64,000 nt of DNA from Engraulis encrasicolus (GCF_034702125.1 NC_085872.1:30668134-30732133); one strand, 5' to 3'. Positions 48,841-62,396 are shown, numbered from the stretch's first letter. Made by a program: numbers and translations. Notes: generated from the sequence alone by a model not told the origin.

Positions 48841-49384
48841 TCGGTCGGCATACTGCAAAACCGCTAATGGGTTACATAATCTGCCCCCTTGACGTGAGGC
48901 CAAACCATCAGTGTGTGCCCCCCACCCCCTCTCCCCAGCCTCCGAAGACGGCACATGAAAGATGGCCCCCGAGCTTGATTCTTATTGAAGAAAATGAAGG
49001 AAATGTGACTGTCTGTTCACAGGGGTCCAGGCCCGACTCACAGTAATTGGCCCTCAGACAAGAGAGGGAAAAAAACCAAGCATGCCTGTTAATTGTCAGT
49101 TCTGGTCATCATTCTGGCGCAGGCAGGGAGGCACACTCACAAACAATTACACATACTCATGCGCACTCATAAACATTGATACAAAGGCTTACACACACTG
49201 ACACTCAAGCGTTTACACATTTGTGCACTCCCACAAACATTTACACATATTCATAGACATGCAGATTAATAAACATTAACACAACACAGTGCAGACACTC
49301 TCGCACTCAAAAACACTTCATCACATCACATACACACTCACTCTGGCAGTGGTATCAGTAAAATACCCACAAACATACAGATAT

Positions 49385-49438
49385 CACATGCACACACACA
49401 CGCGCGCGCGCACACACACGCGCGCGCGCACACACACG

Positions 49439-49513
<75 letters not shown>
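49385..49513. repeat. (CA)n tract with three (CG)5 blocks
   Basis: Uninterrupted alternating pyrimidine-purine DNA. CGCGCGCGCG blocks recur three times with an 18-bp period at 49401-49446, then pure CA. Confidence 0.95.
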
Positions 49514-49519
<6 letters not shown>

Positions 49520-49717
49520 ATACGTCACACTGTCAATGACATTGACATTCCCACGGATTACTGAATTACAGCAAATGGTAGCTCCCATAAATCATGTGCT
49601 CATTACTGCCCAATGACTCAGAATCATGCACACACGCTCCATCCCTACCCCACACACGGATACATACAACCCAGAAATTAAAGCAAGGGGACCTTTCATC
49701 CTCACACACATGCATGC

Positions 49718-49871
49718 AGGGCCGCTGACAGCTTTTGCTGGGCCCAGGACAAAGTTATCTGAAAGGGCCCCCTACTTGATACATACAATGTAATGGGGAC
49801 CCAATTTTGGGCCCCTTATCTACCTTGGCCCCGGACAACATACCCCTTTGCCCACCCTGTCGACGGGCCTG
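49718..49871. mobile_element. hAT-type MITE
   Basis: Starts CAGGGCCGCTGACAGC and ends TGTCGACGGGCCTG, roughly inverted. The flanks CATGCATG and TGTGCACG are only weakly similar, so the target duplication is unclear. Confidence 0.5.
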
Positions 49872-49970
49872 TGTGCACGCACGCACACACGCACACACGA
49901 TTGCAGGCACGCACGCACGCACGCTCGCATGCACGCACACACACGCACGCACGCACGAAAACACACACGA
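49872..49970. repeat. degenerate (CA)n/(CGCA)n tract
   Basis: Repeated CGCA and CACA units with short interruptions. Confidence 0.9.
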
Positions 49971-50372
49971 GCACCATTCCTGAATAAGAGTGCTGCAGGG
50001 CAAAAACAACTTGACAAGATCCCAGTGTTGTAAAGACCACAGAGGGGGTGCATTCCTCCCAAGCCTCATTAATCCTTTTCAGTTATACCCCAACACTCGC
50101 CCTCCCCTCCCCTCATCAGTGGCCCACACCAAAACACCACGCACATCCAGGCCGAAAAAACCTGTCTGGAAGAGCGGCACTCCACAATTACTAGTTGTGG
50201 AAATGTACCAAATTCTGCCTTTGTATTCGTGGTTGTGAATTGATATGATTTGTTGAGTCATTGTTTAGGGCCATTTTACGTTTCAGTTTGGCTTTTACCT
50301 GCTTTATTATGATTGCCTGATCAATGGCTTGTTAAACATGCATCATGACAAAAGGTTAATATGGCCTAATGT

Positions 50373-53350
50373 CAGGCACGTGCAGAGCATAGTTGCCCAC
50401 GGTGCCCGAGCAACGGCCCTTTTGCCCACATTGGCTGATATTGCCCTTCCAAGGGAGGGGAAAATAATATGGCAATTATAATTTCATATTTCAATATCAT
50501 TTGATTTCTTTATAATTCATAATTTTGATTGAAGTTTTGTACAATAAAGACTTAAGTCAGTCATACAAATTCATCAGACCCGTCGAGAATGGGCACGAGC
50601 GATGTGAGGTAGGTAGGCTACGCAACAACTCCGGTGGGGAGGGAGAAGGCACGCGACAGGCTCTTAAGCAGGGACGTGCACAGGAATTTCAAAGGGCAGT
50701 TGCTCTAACCTGAAGAAAGGGCAACCCCCCCCCCCCCTAAAAAAAAAAAAAACATCAACAATGAGCGGCCTTCAGAATTTTTAGGAAACTGCACCATGGG
50801 TATTATTATTTTTAGTAGTAGTAGTATATTATTGTCATAATTATTAATATCTTTTATTGTATAGTATCCTGAATATGCATACCATATGATATAACATGCT
50901 AGTTTTTAAACATGTAGGCCTACCTATTAATCATATCAGAGATGATCAGCCTTATGCCCACCTGCCCTAAATGTCTCCTGATCCACATTTCCTCATGTGT
51001 GGTATGTGGCTGCCCCTAAATTAAATGAAATTATGAGGCAAAGCCTTGATAGTTTTTAAACCTGTATCAGTCACAGAGATTATCAGTCTTATGCCTACCT
51101 GCCCTATGTGCAGAGGTCTGTGGCTCTGAGTCATTCTCATCTTAAATGAAATGAAATGATGAGTAAATTAATAGGCTAAATGTGAGGATGCTTAATCAAT
51201 TAACCCACTGTCATCTTTATAATCCTTGTAGCAGCCAAAGTAGACTTTAAGTTATAATAAATAGAAATAGTTAAAAATTGTCAAAAAGATCATTTAATTT
51301 GAATTTGAAATTTAATTAATAGGCATATTCCATGATTAAAATGATGAATATTATATAGGAAAGCTAAAACAATAAGAATTCACAGGTTTAGGTCATTTGT
51401 TGGGTCGTAGCCTATATTAAAAATGTGTACTGTCGCTTTAAGAAAGGACGAGCCGGCTTTCATTTCAGATCGCAAAGAACCGTGGCGTGGGAGCACCAGT
51501 TCTTATATGTTGCTCTGAAGCTCCGAGCTTCTCGCAGACTTTATAACCTTTTATTTTCATTACAGATATTTTAGTTAGTTCATGCACATTTTGTAGGCCT
51601 ATTTCTTGAGAAGAACAGTAAACGTCAGTTATCAACGGTGGAGTGGATTTATTTCAATTACATGGACATTGACAGTGGAAAGAGTAGCCTATCTTTGGGT
51701 CGGAGAATAGGCTATATCAGCGTAAGAAAACGCACTTTCCTAGCGGTCTCACCAAGACCTCTACAATCCTGAAAAAGATTCTCTGCCTCACCTGCACCTG
51801 TTCATTTTTTTCGCAGCCAACTCTGCAGAGATGTGCTTCCTTTAGCTAGCCTACCCCCCTTAAGTTCTCTCTTGCTTGATAAAACGACATGTCATCTGCA
51901 TGTTTCTTAGTTGGGTCAGCCTTCCACAAAACAACCTGAGCCATGTAAAACGTTGACTGCAAGCAAGCTAGCTGGCTGTCGTATTCCCCCAATATCTGAA
52001 CGTGGCACTCCCCGGCTGTCAGATTATTTAGGATCAAACGTCCTAAACTCGAGATCGGCTTTAAGAGACATTAATTGTGATCATGTAGTTTAATACTGTG
52101 TAGTCTGCTGTGTTTCCAGCTCACCTCAGGCCGTCAGGGCAGTCGCTCTACTCCCACGACATCTTCGACATATTTTGCGTCTCTGCCCTGGTCGACTCGC
52201 ATGCATGCTTGTTCCCCCCTCCCTCCCATGTAGAGCTGCGCGTGCCCCCCGCATCGCGCATATGCTGCCCCTCCCTTTGCCCATCTCTCGAGGTGCAGGT
52301 GAATCTGAATTTGAAAACTTAATTTAGGAAGCTTCAATCAAAAATACGAATTGCAAAGCAAATCAGTTGAAACATGAAATCTTAGCCTATTTTTCCGAGG
52401 CATATCTACAGCTGGCTGTCAGGTTTTTTTGCTACCTAAACGTGGCGCTGGCTGGCTGTCAGATGTATGATAACTAAAAGTTCTAAACTCAACATTGTAT
52501 TAGAGAGGTTGATTGTGAGCATATTTTGTACCCTAATATGTAGACTGTGTGTAGGGTTCTAGCCGACACCCAGGCATCTTCAAAATCTTTTGTGTCTTAT
52601 AGGCGGGGGGGGGGTATGGCATCGTTGGAACTGGCATAGAGGGACGCATCTGTTGTCCGCCTGTCGGCCTTGTTAATATAGGCTACGACCCAACAAATGA
52701 CCTAAACCTGTGAATTCTTATTGTTTTAGCTTTCCTATATAATATTCATCATTTTAATCATGGAATATGCCTATTAATTAAATTTCAAATTCAAATTAAA
52801 TGATCTTTTTGACAATTTTTAACTATTTCTATTTATTATAACTTAAAGTCTACTTTGGCTGCTACAAGGATTATAAAGATGACAGTGGGTTAATTGATTA
52901 AGCATCCTCACATTTAGCCTATTAATTTACTCATCATTTCATTTCATTTAAGATGAGAATGACTCAGAGCCACAGACCTCTGCACATAGGGCAGGTAGGC
53001 ATAAGATTGATCATCTCTGTGACTGATACAGGTTTAAAAACTATCAAGGCTTTTTCTCATAATTTCATTTAATTTAGGGGCAGCCACATACCACACATGA
53101 GGAAATGTGGATCAGGAGACATTTAGGGCAGGTGGGCATAAGGCTGATCATCTCTGATATGATTAATAGGTAGGCCTACATGTTTAAAAACTAGCATCAT
53201 GTTATATCATATGGTACGCATATTCAGGATACTATACAATAAAATAATATTAATAATTATGACATTTTTTTTTTTTTTGGGGGGGGGGGGGGGTTTGCCC
53301 TTTCTTCAGGTTAGAGCAACTGCCCTTTGAAATTCCTGTGCACGTCCCTG
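50373..53350. mobile_element. 3-kb composite foldback transposon, hAT-like ends
   Basis: Perfect 8-bp duplication CCTAATGT at 50365-50372 and 53351-53358. Outer ends are CAGGCACGTGCAGAG and, in reverse complement, CAGGGACGTGCACAGG. A second copy of the latter end lies inside at 50669. From there, arms 50669-51420 and 52673-53350 are long, highly similar inverted repeats around a 1.25-kb spacer. The right arm lacks about 80 bp next to its G/T runs. No transposase frame is seen. Confidence 0.78.
51966..52590. repeat. diverged direct repeat inside the foldback spacer
   Basis: AGCTGGCTGTC...GAACGTGGC...CTGGCTGTCAGA...CCTAAACTC near 51967-52100 recurs in order at 52410-52530. The copies are clearly related but indel-rich. 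Confidence 0.5.
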
Positions 53351-53390
53351 CCTAATGTCCAATAACAACTGCACTGTAATGTAGAGGATG

Positions 53391-53394
53391 CTGC

Positions 53395-53435
<41 letters not shown>

Positions 53436-53489
53436 ATTATGATCATTATTATGGCACCTATTATTATTATTATTATTATTATTGTTGTT

Positions 53490-53550
<61 letters not shown>

Positions 53551-53560
53551 AAGTAGTACT
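53391..53560. repeat. trinucleotide repeat mosaic
   Basis: Successive (CTG)n, (ATG)n, (ATT)n and (GTA)n runs with one degenerate join, all period 3. Confidence 0.95.
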
Positions 53561-54152
53561 GCTGTTATTATTAGAATTAGTAGTGTTGACAGACTTTGGC
53601 ATTACTTACCTTAGTGGGCATTGTATTCAATACTTTAATGATCAGTTACAATAAATTGTAAAATAACATTATTATGACAGTGTCCATTCACTTGTTGACA
53701 TTAGAGGGAGTTCTTGAAAACCTCTGAAGGTGCATGGTATTACTTGCTGTTACCACTGTCAGGTCAACTTGTCCTAGGATTCTCTCTACTTTTGGACAAG
53801 GATCTATTCTTATTTGAAGTCAAGGTGCCGTATAGTCAAAGATTCTCTATTCTGCATTTAGATAGTCTCTGGTATAGTGTCTCATATGAATAATTCATAC
53901 AGTCTTTTCTGCTTTTTTGCTTTTTCAGATACTCACAACTGCATGTGTGCTGGCCCTCTTCATGCTCTGGTCACTAAATTTCAATTGAGGTAAGTCACTT
54001 TTTTCAGGCCGTAAATGTGCTTTAAGATATCACAAATGGCAGTATAAAACCAACAAATGGTACTTCAAATGACTGGAATTGTAGTTCAAGAGAGTCCTTG
54101 TGCACAAGCCCTCAGTAATGCAGGTGCAGGTGTGAGGCAGGAGAAGGTGACT

Positions 54153-54367
54153 CAATGAACAAAATTCAAAAGACACCGCACACTGCTTACTTTTCTTACT
54201 TTATTTTTCGGAGCGAACAACGCGTTTCGCCCAGTGCGTCATCAGGTTTACTCTATGCCCATATGCGAGTGAATCTGATGACGCACTGGCTGAAACGGTT
54301 TGTTCGCTCCGAAAAATATAGTAAGAAAATTAAGCAGTGTGCGGTGTCTTTTGAATTTTGTTCATTG
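54153..54367. mobile_element. 215-bp near-perfect palindromic MITE
   Basis: Arms of about 93 bp (CAATGAACAAAATTCAAAAG... to ...GTGCGTCATCAG) are inverted copies with few mismatches around a loop of about 28 bp. Confidence 0.8.
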
Positions 54368-54547
54368 TAATTGTAATTGTAGCTTACAATATTGAGATAG
54401 ATGGGCATTTTGTAGCTGAAAGGGGCACAAGGTAGGATGACGTAGTTTGCGCGGTGCCTGTGGCATGCATGTCTCAAAATCTACACAGTAATGAAAAAAT
54501 GCTGTTCAAATAAATTTGCTGTGAGAATGTTTTTCATCACGGAATAC

Positions 54548-54758
54548 CAGTAGTCCCAACCTTTTTCAACTTAGGGCCCACTCGAAATTGTCAAAAATGT
54601 TCGGGGCCCACCTCTGACCCAATTAAGAATAAAACAAATGAATCAACAGCAACACACACCAAAATATGATTATTGTTTTTGGAAAATGATTTCAAGGCCC
54701 ACTTGGAATACCTTCAGGGCCCACCAGTGGGCCCCGGCCCATAGGTTTGGAACCACTG
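54548..54758. mobile_element. 211-bp hAT-type MITE
   Basis: Begins CAGTAGTCCCAACCTTTTTC and ends GGTTTGGAACCACTG, with repeated GGGCCCAC motifs inside. I could not find a clear 8-bp duplication. Confidence 0.55.
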
Positions 54759-55461
54759 CAGTAGTTGATACAAAATTCAGATTTGATCTGACTACTGTAT
54801 ATAAAGTAATTTTTCGTATAAAAAGTGTTTCCCACGACAATCGTTCGGACCGCTCTGTCAAAAAGTTGCATTTGGGGTTTTCTGACAGCGGACTGTGGAA
54901 GTATTAGTATTACTAATGATTCACATAACCATCGACTGACTTGGGACAGTGATTAATTACACTTTTAATCCTACCTGGAGCCCCTTTAAATGAAAGAACA
55001 GAAGGCACAGCATCCATATATTGTAAATGAACAAAAAAAAGACACATCACAGCTGACACATACTTTAAAGGCCCATTAAGTGAATTTGAATATTTCTAAA
55101 CTATTTCTAAACGTGTTCTCATGGGGGCTCCCCCTAGTGTTGTTTCCTGAGAATTCACACTCAGTAAAATCCATGTGCCATGTAATCTCGCAATGTTTGA
55201 GACTTTGCAAGACAGAACAGGAAGCCAGCTTTTGCAAGTCTAGACAGCAAGCATAAATGGTTCACCTACTAGTCACCTAGTGGTTCACCTACTCATGAAA
55301 ACATTGGCTGACTGACTATATAATGTGTTTTTGTAGCCCCTGTGTGTTCCCCTTACCTGTGCCCAGGACAAGCTGTGTCCCTAAACTAAACTTCTACCCA
55401 TGCATGTACTAAAAATGATTTAAGAGATTAATGACAATGATTCTTGCTGGAGACATTAATA

Positions 55462-55760
55462 GGTAACACTTTACTTGACGCCGGCGTCATACGTATGACA
55501 TAACAGTGTCATAACAGTGTCATAATAGTGTCATGAACGAGTCATAACCATAATGCCAATGTCATAAAGGTTTTATGACCATGAAAAGTTGACATTGTTA
55601 GGCCTGTCTTTGTCATAACAATACATTTCACTTCAAGACAAAGTCATGCAATGTTTATGACATTGAAATAATGTTTATGACACATGCATGACTGCATTAT
55701 GACAATGTTATGACGCCGTTATGTCACACATGTGACGCCGGCATCAAGTAAAGTGTTACC
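55462..55760. mobile_element. 299-bp foldback MITE, GGTAACACTTTA ends
   Basis: The left end GGTAACACTTTACTTGACGC is inverted at the right (GCATCAAGTAAAGTGTTACC). The interior is rich in TGTCATAA and TTATGACA units that also pair. Confidence 0.8.
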
Positions 55761-58700
55761 CTTTAATCAATACCTTAATGACATGGGGACCAAACGTGTT
55801 TTAATTTCCCTTTGATTTGGCCTAATTATAATGTTCGCAAGCAGAATATTGCTCACAACCTCAATGCAAACAAAAGTCTACGGACCCCTTACAATCTCTG
55901 GCACACCCCCAACTTTTAGAAGGCAATAGGCCTATATTATTATTTTGTCCTACATTGTCACGTGTGTATCTGTTGAATAGTATTGTACTAACACTGTACG
56001 TGCCAAACCCAAACTGTAACCCTAAGGTACAGTGTAAGTACATTATGTTAGACCATTTCATGCTTTCTTCAACTTTGCCCAATTAATGTAACATGGACAT
56101 GGAATTAAACGCAACCAAACGCAGATACAACATATTAGACTTCGAGCTGTTATCCTGCTGTCAGTTTGTACAGTTGGCACCTCGCAGACCCGTTTAGTTT
56201 AATTATTACAGTTGAAGGATGATTAAGCCATCCACACAGAGATGGGCTTGGTGCAAATGCCAAATGGTCTGCCAAAGTATCAAGCCAAGTTGCCACTTAA
56301 TATCCTTGCAAATATTATTCTGATGATGTTGCTCAAGAGCATGGCATAAGTGATAATTCTATCAGTCAAAGCTGACTGGTTTAAATTTGGCAGAAGTTGT
56401 AACAAATACTGGCAAAAAAGTGGCAATATGAGTTGTTACAAAAGTGCACCTACAAAAGTGGACCTACTGTAATATTCACAATATTCACATTATACAACAC
56501 CATACTCTTCTTTTAACCGAGAAAGAAGGAAGGAAAGGGCATGTGAGAGAGTTACAGTACATTGATTGAGCTCAGTTAGTGACATTGACTCAGATGTTGG
56601 CTGGCATGCAAATAGGACAATTCAAATATTTTTCACATGTAAACAATCTCTCGTAGAATTACTTTTTTAGAAGTTTAAAGTCTGGGTATTATAATTGAAA
56701 ATAATTGATCGAGTATTGTTTCAGATTTGTATGGAATGAACTAACTTTTCCTAGGGGAGCTGACAAAGTTGGATTTGGGCACCTCAAGACAAGGCAAGGC
56801 AGGAAGGCACTGTGCAGAATACTACTCCCATTGCTTGAAGGTGCACTGTGCAATATTTCGTGTAGTTTATTTCCAGACTTCATTCTGCCCATTCACAAAT
56901 GTTACCTTTTCCACAAATACATACCATCACCATCAAATTCTAAGTATTCATTATGACTGGGAAACTTGCACTTTTCACGAGAAAAAAGGGGGATCTTCTC
57001 CATGGTCTGCATTTTGAATTTCCTGAAATAGACATTTTTAGCTGCAAAACTTACTGCACTTTGGTCATACTATTAAATATCAGTCTATGATTTAGTAATT
57101 ATTCATGAAAAGATCAAATTTAGCAATAGGCAGCACAGTTTCAATGAGCAGCCTAGCCTACAATGCCCTACTCTGGCCACCATCCTACACAGTGCACCTT
57201 TGAACAAGTCCTTATGACCCCTTGTGATTATTTTTTCGTCGCCACAAATGCCCAGGTGTCTGACACAGCAGGTGACTCCTCGTAATTCAGCGTTCCTAAG
57301 CAACCGCATCCCAGTGGGAGCCCAGGGATGCTGACAAACATTCATCCTCTCGTGGCGGCGGTGTTCTGTGCGTTGAGGTGAGAGCAGAGGCTGCGCAATC
57401 TCTGCTAGGTGATCATTATAATTATTATTAGCCATTATGAAGATGAGTGTGAGATCTGACAGGTTTTGCCTGGATGTAATGTTTCATCAGGGCAGATCTG
57501 TTGCTTGTGTCTGAGGCTGAGGGGAACAAAAAACACTCAAAGAAACCGTTTGTGTTGACATCTGCATGAGCAGACGACGTACAGTGCTTTGTTATTTCTG
57601 CCTTCAGCCTTCAAAGTTACACGAGTTCCTGCACTCATGTGTGCCATGTCACACGAAAGCTGAGGAGCATAATTAGGAAGAAAACTTTATTTATGTTGCT
57701 GAACTTACAAAGGAGTCTGACATGACATCTGTACAAGAAAGACATAATATCAGGATCACCTTTTTTTATTAACATGATTTGATCAAAGCCACAAGTACAT
57801 GCATCATTGTGTCATGTGAAAATCTTGGAACAGAAACCACACATCTGAGAATATTTCGTTTCTTGTGGATATGTGTTTAATGGTTTGAAAAAGATACATA
57901 GACAATACATATGTTTTGTGGATAAAGTATCAGCAGCAGAGCAAGACAACACAGTTTAAAGCCCCCTCTCCTATATATATATATATATATCTGAGCTGCG
58001 TGACCCACTTTGTGTGTGTCAGGCACCCAGTATTCCAGAAACAAAACATGTGCAAGGAGTTGTAGTTGACCCACTGACAGGGTGAAGACATGATACCAAT
58101 ATTGCCTGCATTTTGGAGCAATGCTGCACTGACTACACAAATTCCTTGGATTCCTAGAGTGCTGTGGTGAGCGACCGATTTTGAAGTCATTAAAAACTCA
58201 ATACAAATGATTTGACTCTTTCCCACCTGGAACAACTCCTGGCATACAACAGTGAAACAGTAAAATGTACACAACATAATATACGTATATAAACTTGTAC
58301 ATTGGTGGACCCAATCTTGAATCTATATACAGTAGTACTGTAGAGAGAAAATCCCTTCCCTGCTTTCTGTGACATTGAAGTGGCATTCTACAGAGTAGGT
58401 CTAAGGTTCTGGTAGGTCCAATTACTCTGTGTGAACTCTCAAGTAGCTGAGATCAGCCTTCCTAACGAGGGTTACTTTAGGTAAGGGCACAACATATTAT
58501 TAGACAAACGGAGGCTTGTAGCTTGTTCACACATCCCCCATGTCCACACCAGATGTGAATATAGGGTTACTTTAGCCTGTGAATTCCCATGCTACCTTGT
58601 GCGTTCCTTCCAATATGGAGGACAGCATGAAGTCCCAGCATGAAGTCTTCATCTGGGTTGGGGATCTCAACCACTGAGTTGGAAGGGATGGAATGACATA

Positions 58701-59349
58701 TTAGTAGACAAATGACGTAGTTTGCACCATGTCGACACCAGGTGTGAATCACAAAGCCAGCTTTTCCTGTACATTAAGCGACCTAAAGTTTAATGGAATA
58801 TAAAACACATGTATTATTATAGTAATTTATAGAGTTTAGCTCAACCTCCCCTATAAGAAAATGGATACATGTTTCCCAGATATTTCAATTGTGGTGTGGT
58901 CTGGCGATAGCCAGGCTTGGGCTATTTTGCCATTGAAAAAAAAATAAGAAATTGCGATATTCTGTATGCTATAAAATATATACAGTATACTATGCATATG
59001 GCATATGCTGCAGGTCATATAATGAGATAAAATAATTTTAAAAAAATCAAGAAAAGTCAAATTCCTTTTGTTGCTAAGGGAACTGACTCTTAACATGCCA
59101 GAGTAGCAGCATAGGTATTCCTTGCTTCATGAGCTAGCATTGGTTTCCCTTATTCCTTGCTTACTGGTTTCTCTTTTCCAGCACTATGCAGGGCATCTCA
59201 GTGGAAAAACACCAGAATGGATCCAACTCTCGTCATCCAGGGAGTTTGCTTTGTTGCTGTCAGCTAGACAAGCTTGTGCCAAAATTACTGATTATTTACA
59301 AATCAGTCAACAAATTAATGCATGGTCAACTAGACTGCACGTTATATTG

Positions 59350-59350
<1 letters not shown>
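55761..59350. other. upstream intergenic with one MITE, no gene seen
   Basis: Unique AT-rich DNA except the inverted-repeat element at 56838-57201 and a short (TA)n at 57973-57990. No supported exon. Confidence 0.45.
56838..57201. mobile_element. MITE with AAGGTGCACTGTG ends
   Basis: AAGGTGCACTGTGCAATAT on the left is met by CATCCTACACAGTGCACCTT on the right. Such termini recur in fish genomes. Target duplication unclear. Confidence 0.55.
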
Positions 59351-59435
<85 letters not shown>

Positions 59436-59543
59436 TGGGTGAGAGGTAGCGAGAGGAAGAGGGAGGGAGGAGAGAATGAGAGAGAGAGAGAGAAAGAGAG
59501 AGAGAGAATGTGCCAGACAGACAGACAGACAGACAGACAGACA
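59351..59543. repeat. (GA)n tract, GA-rich DNA and (ACAG)n
   Basis: About 41 GA units (59351-59432), GA-rich spacer, then seven ACAG units (59516-59543). Confidence 0.95.
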
Positions 59544-60379
59544 GGGACCACCCTGTGCTCGGGCAGGGCCTGCAGCATCGGAGCACAGCCAGACGAGACT
59601 AGGACAGGCATGCAGCTGACCGGCCAGCCCCACTATCAAATAACCTGGCCTGCCTGCCTGCCAGAGTAACCTTCCATCCGCATCCATAACATGGCACAGA
59701 AAGGGAGCGACCAGGGCCAGGAATCATCCTCGTGGGGTTGCTACCTGCAGGGTGAGATATGAGGGATACAGGACAATGCTGACACACACACACACCTACA
59801 TGAATGGGAAGAGATTCACCTTTAAATGGTGATAGTGGTGTGTGGAGTGGAGCATATAACCACATATTGTGGAAATAACAGAAGTAGCCAGATTTATGTT
59901 TTCCACCACCGCATGCTAGACCGATCTTATAGCTTAACCGGGCCAGATCAGCAGGGAGTGGGATGATGGCGCCGGCAAGTGCAATTGCAAGGCTTTGGAG
60001 GGGGGGAAAAAAACGAAGAAGAAGAATAAGTGTATAGTGTGTTGTGTAGGGGTGGGGGAGAGACGGATGATTCTGCGGGACGGCCCCTGGTGCCTACTGG
60101 GGTTAAGCACTCTCCTCTGCATCCCAGCAGCAATATTTCTTTATTTGCGGCAGCCCGGCCCTCTTCCCTCAGGGCACGCGCTGCAATAAACCCAGCTGAA
60201 CATGATACGGCAAAAACCTCCTAGCAGGACTGAGTCCTCCTGGCCCACTGCCTCCCTTGCTTTCTATATCCACCGAGGCTCTTGTGGTAAGCCCAACAGA
60301 GCCCCATAGTGGTGAGAGGGTGCAAAATACTCAGCGTATACAGTAATCGTGATTTGTAGTATGGTTGTATGATTAAGAG
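59544..60379. other. GC-richer intergenic DNA, no confirmed gene
   Basis: More GC-rich than its surroundings. An ATG at 59691 opens a 20-codon frame to a donor-like AGG|GTGAGA near 59751, not matched to any family I know. Confidence 0.3.
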
Positions 60380-60540
60380 CAGGGGCGTAGCAGCAAATTT
60401 TGGTCCCTATGTACAACCAGCTCCAATGGACCCACTATCATATATCTATATAAATCAGACACTGTGTGGGCCCCCTATATATACAGTACATGGGGCTCTG
60501 CTGACTGAGTCACACTTCACCCCCCTGAGCGACACCCCTG
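60380..60540. mobile_element. 161-bp hAT-type MITE with perfect 8-bp duplication
   Basis: Starts CAGGGGCGTAGCAGC and ends CTGAGCGACACCCCTG. ATTAAGAG flanks both sides (60372-60379 and 60541-60548). Same family as 19852-19952. Confidence 0.85.
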
Positions 60541-60548
60541 ATTAAGAG

Positions 60549-61540
60549 AACAGTGTTTATTGGGGTGACGAATGAAACTTGAAAATGGGGTTTTGCATCT
60601 GTTCTTTTTCTCTCTCAGAAATGTCTTTGCATGGCGAGAAATGCTTGGTGTTAAGTTTAAAAGTGTCTTCTGAGAATTTTCTTTTTTTGGAAAGTTCAGT
60701 TTTACACTTTGTGGCCACACTTTTTCCATTATTCAAGCACATTTCTTGTTGATGAATATTTCAAGAAAAAACTTGACCTATATTTCGAACTAAATCACAT
60801 CAGAGACGCAACCTGCCATTACCTTGCTTGCTTGCCTAAGCTCCCTGAGATATCCTTGGAGATGCCCTCAGTACCCCTCCGAGTTGAACCGACTCTAAAA
60901 CACCTCTAGAGGGCACTGGCGTGCTTCAAAAACATTCCTTCGCATCGATGGCTCTGCTCCAACGCTAGGCTGGCCACAAACACACAAAAGACAAGGCTGT
61001 TTTTCTAGGCGTGAGTGTACTGCACTTGCACCCCCTCACTCCCCCTCTCTTTCTCTCTCTCTCCCAGCCCGCACATACTCTGGTGAGAAAAGAATGCGAG
61101 CGGTGGGGCTACGTCAGGGCCACACACAATGGCCGTATACAATACGCGGGTGCCTTTTTATGGAGCTGTTTGAGCAGTAAATCTTTGCTGTTAAAAAAAT
61201 AAGATCCTCTCTTTGGGCAGGAAGCAACACGGGCAAAAACAAATTTAGGATAGCTGTTAGCGGTTAGCTTTTCTGCAGTTATCTAATCTGCAGCTGGCCC
61301 CTGGAGATAGAGGTAGCCTTCACAAGATCACCCCACAATTTGGCCTCAGAGAGCAGTACCCGTTTCCACACGCCCTGTAACAAGAGATGCCTACATAAAA
61401 TGGTAACTGATGATACCCCGTATCGCATGCATGTATGCCTAACCAAATACACCTGTGCGCAGAAGTGAGGGTTGTGGAGTACACTCTCGGCTTGAAGGTA
61501 CTGGACTACGGAGTTCACCATGAGTGTGTTTGTTGTGTGC
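60549..61540. other. intergenic, no gene seen
   Basis: Unique sequence with one short CT-rich stretch near 61040. No recognised exon. Confidence 0.45.
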
Positions 61541-61735
<195 letters not shown>

Positions 61736-62079
61736 GGAGAGACACAAAAAAGACAGAGAGGGCGTGTACACGTAAACAATTGTGTTTGTTTGTCAACATG
61801 CGGTGTGTGATGTGTTTATGTGCGCGTGACGTGTCTATCTGAACGTGTGTGTTCATCTACCCGAGGTGTGTGTGTGTGCGTGTGTGTGTTTGTGTGTGCT
61901 AACGTGATCAGAACAGGAGGGTTAGCCTGTCCCCCTGTGAGTGACTGTGGCAGTGATGCTGCCCAGGGGAGCTGTGGGAGGCCAGGTGGGGCCACCTGCA
62001 TCACGGCCGCGCTGATCCAGGAGTTAAGACCTCAGTTAGCCCGTCACCTCCGCAGGGACAAGCACCGCATCGAGAGTAC

Positions 62080-62396
<317 letters not shown>

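Noticed and set aside
57103..57435. 110-codon minus-strand frame
   Set aside because: Overlaps the right end of a MITE. No domain recognised and no splice support.
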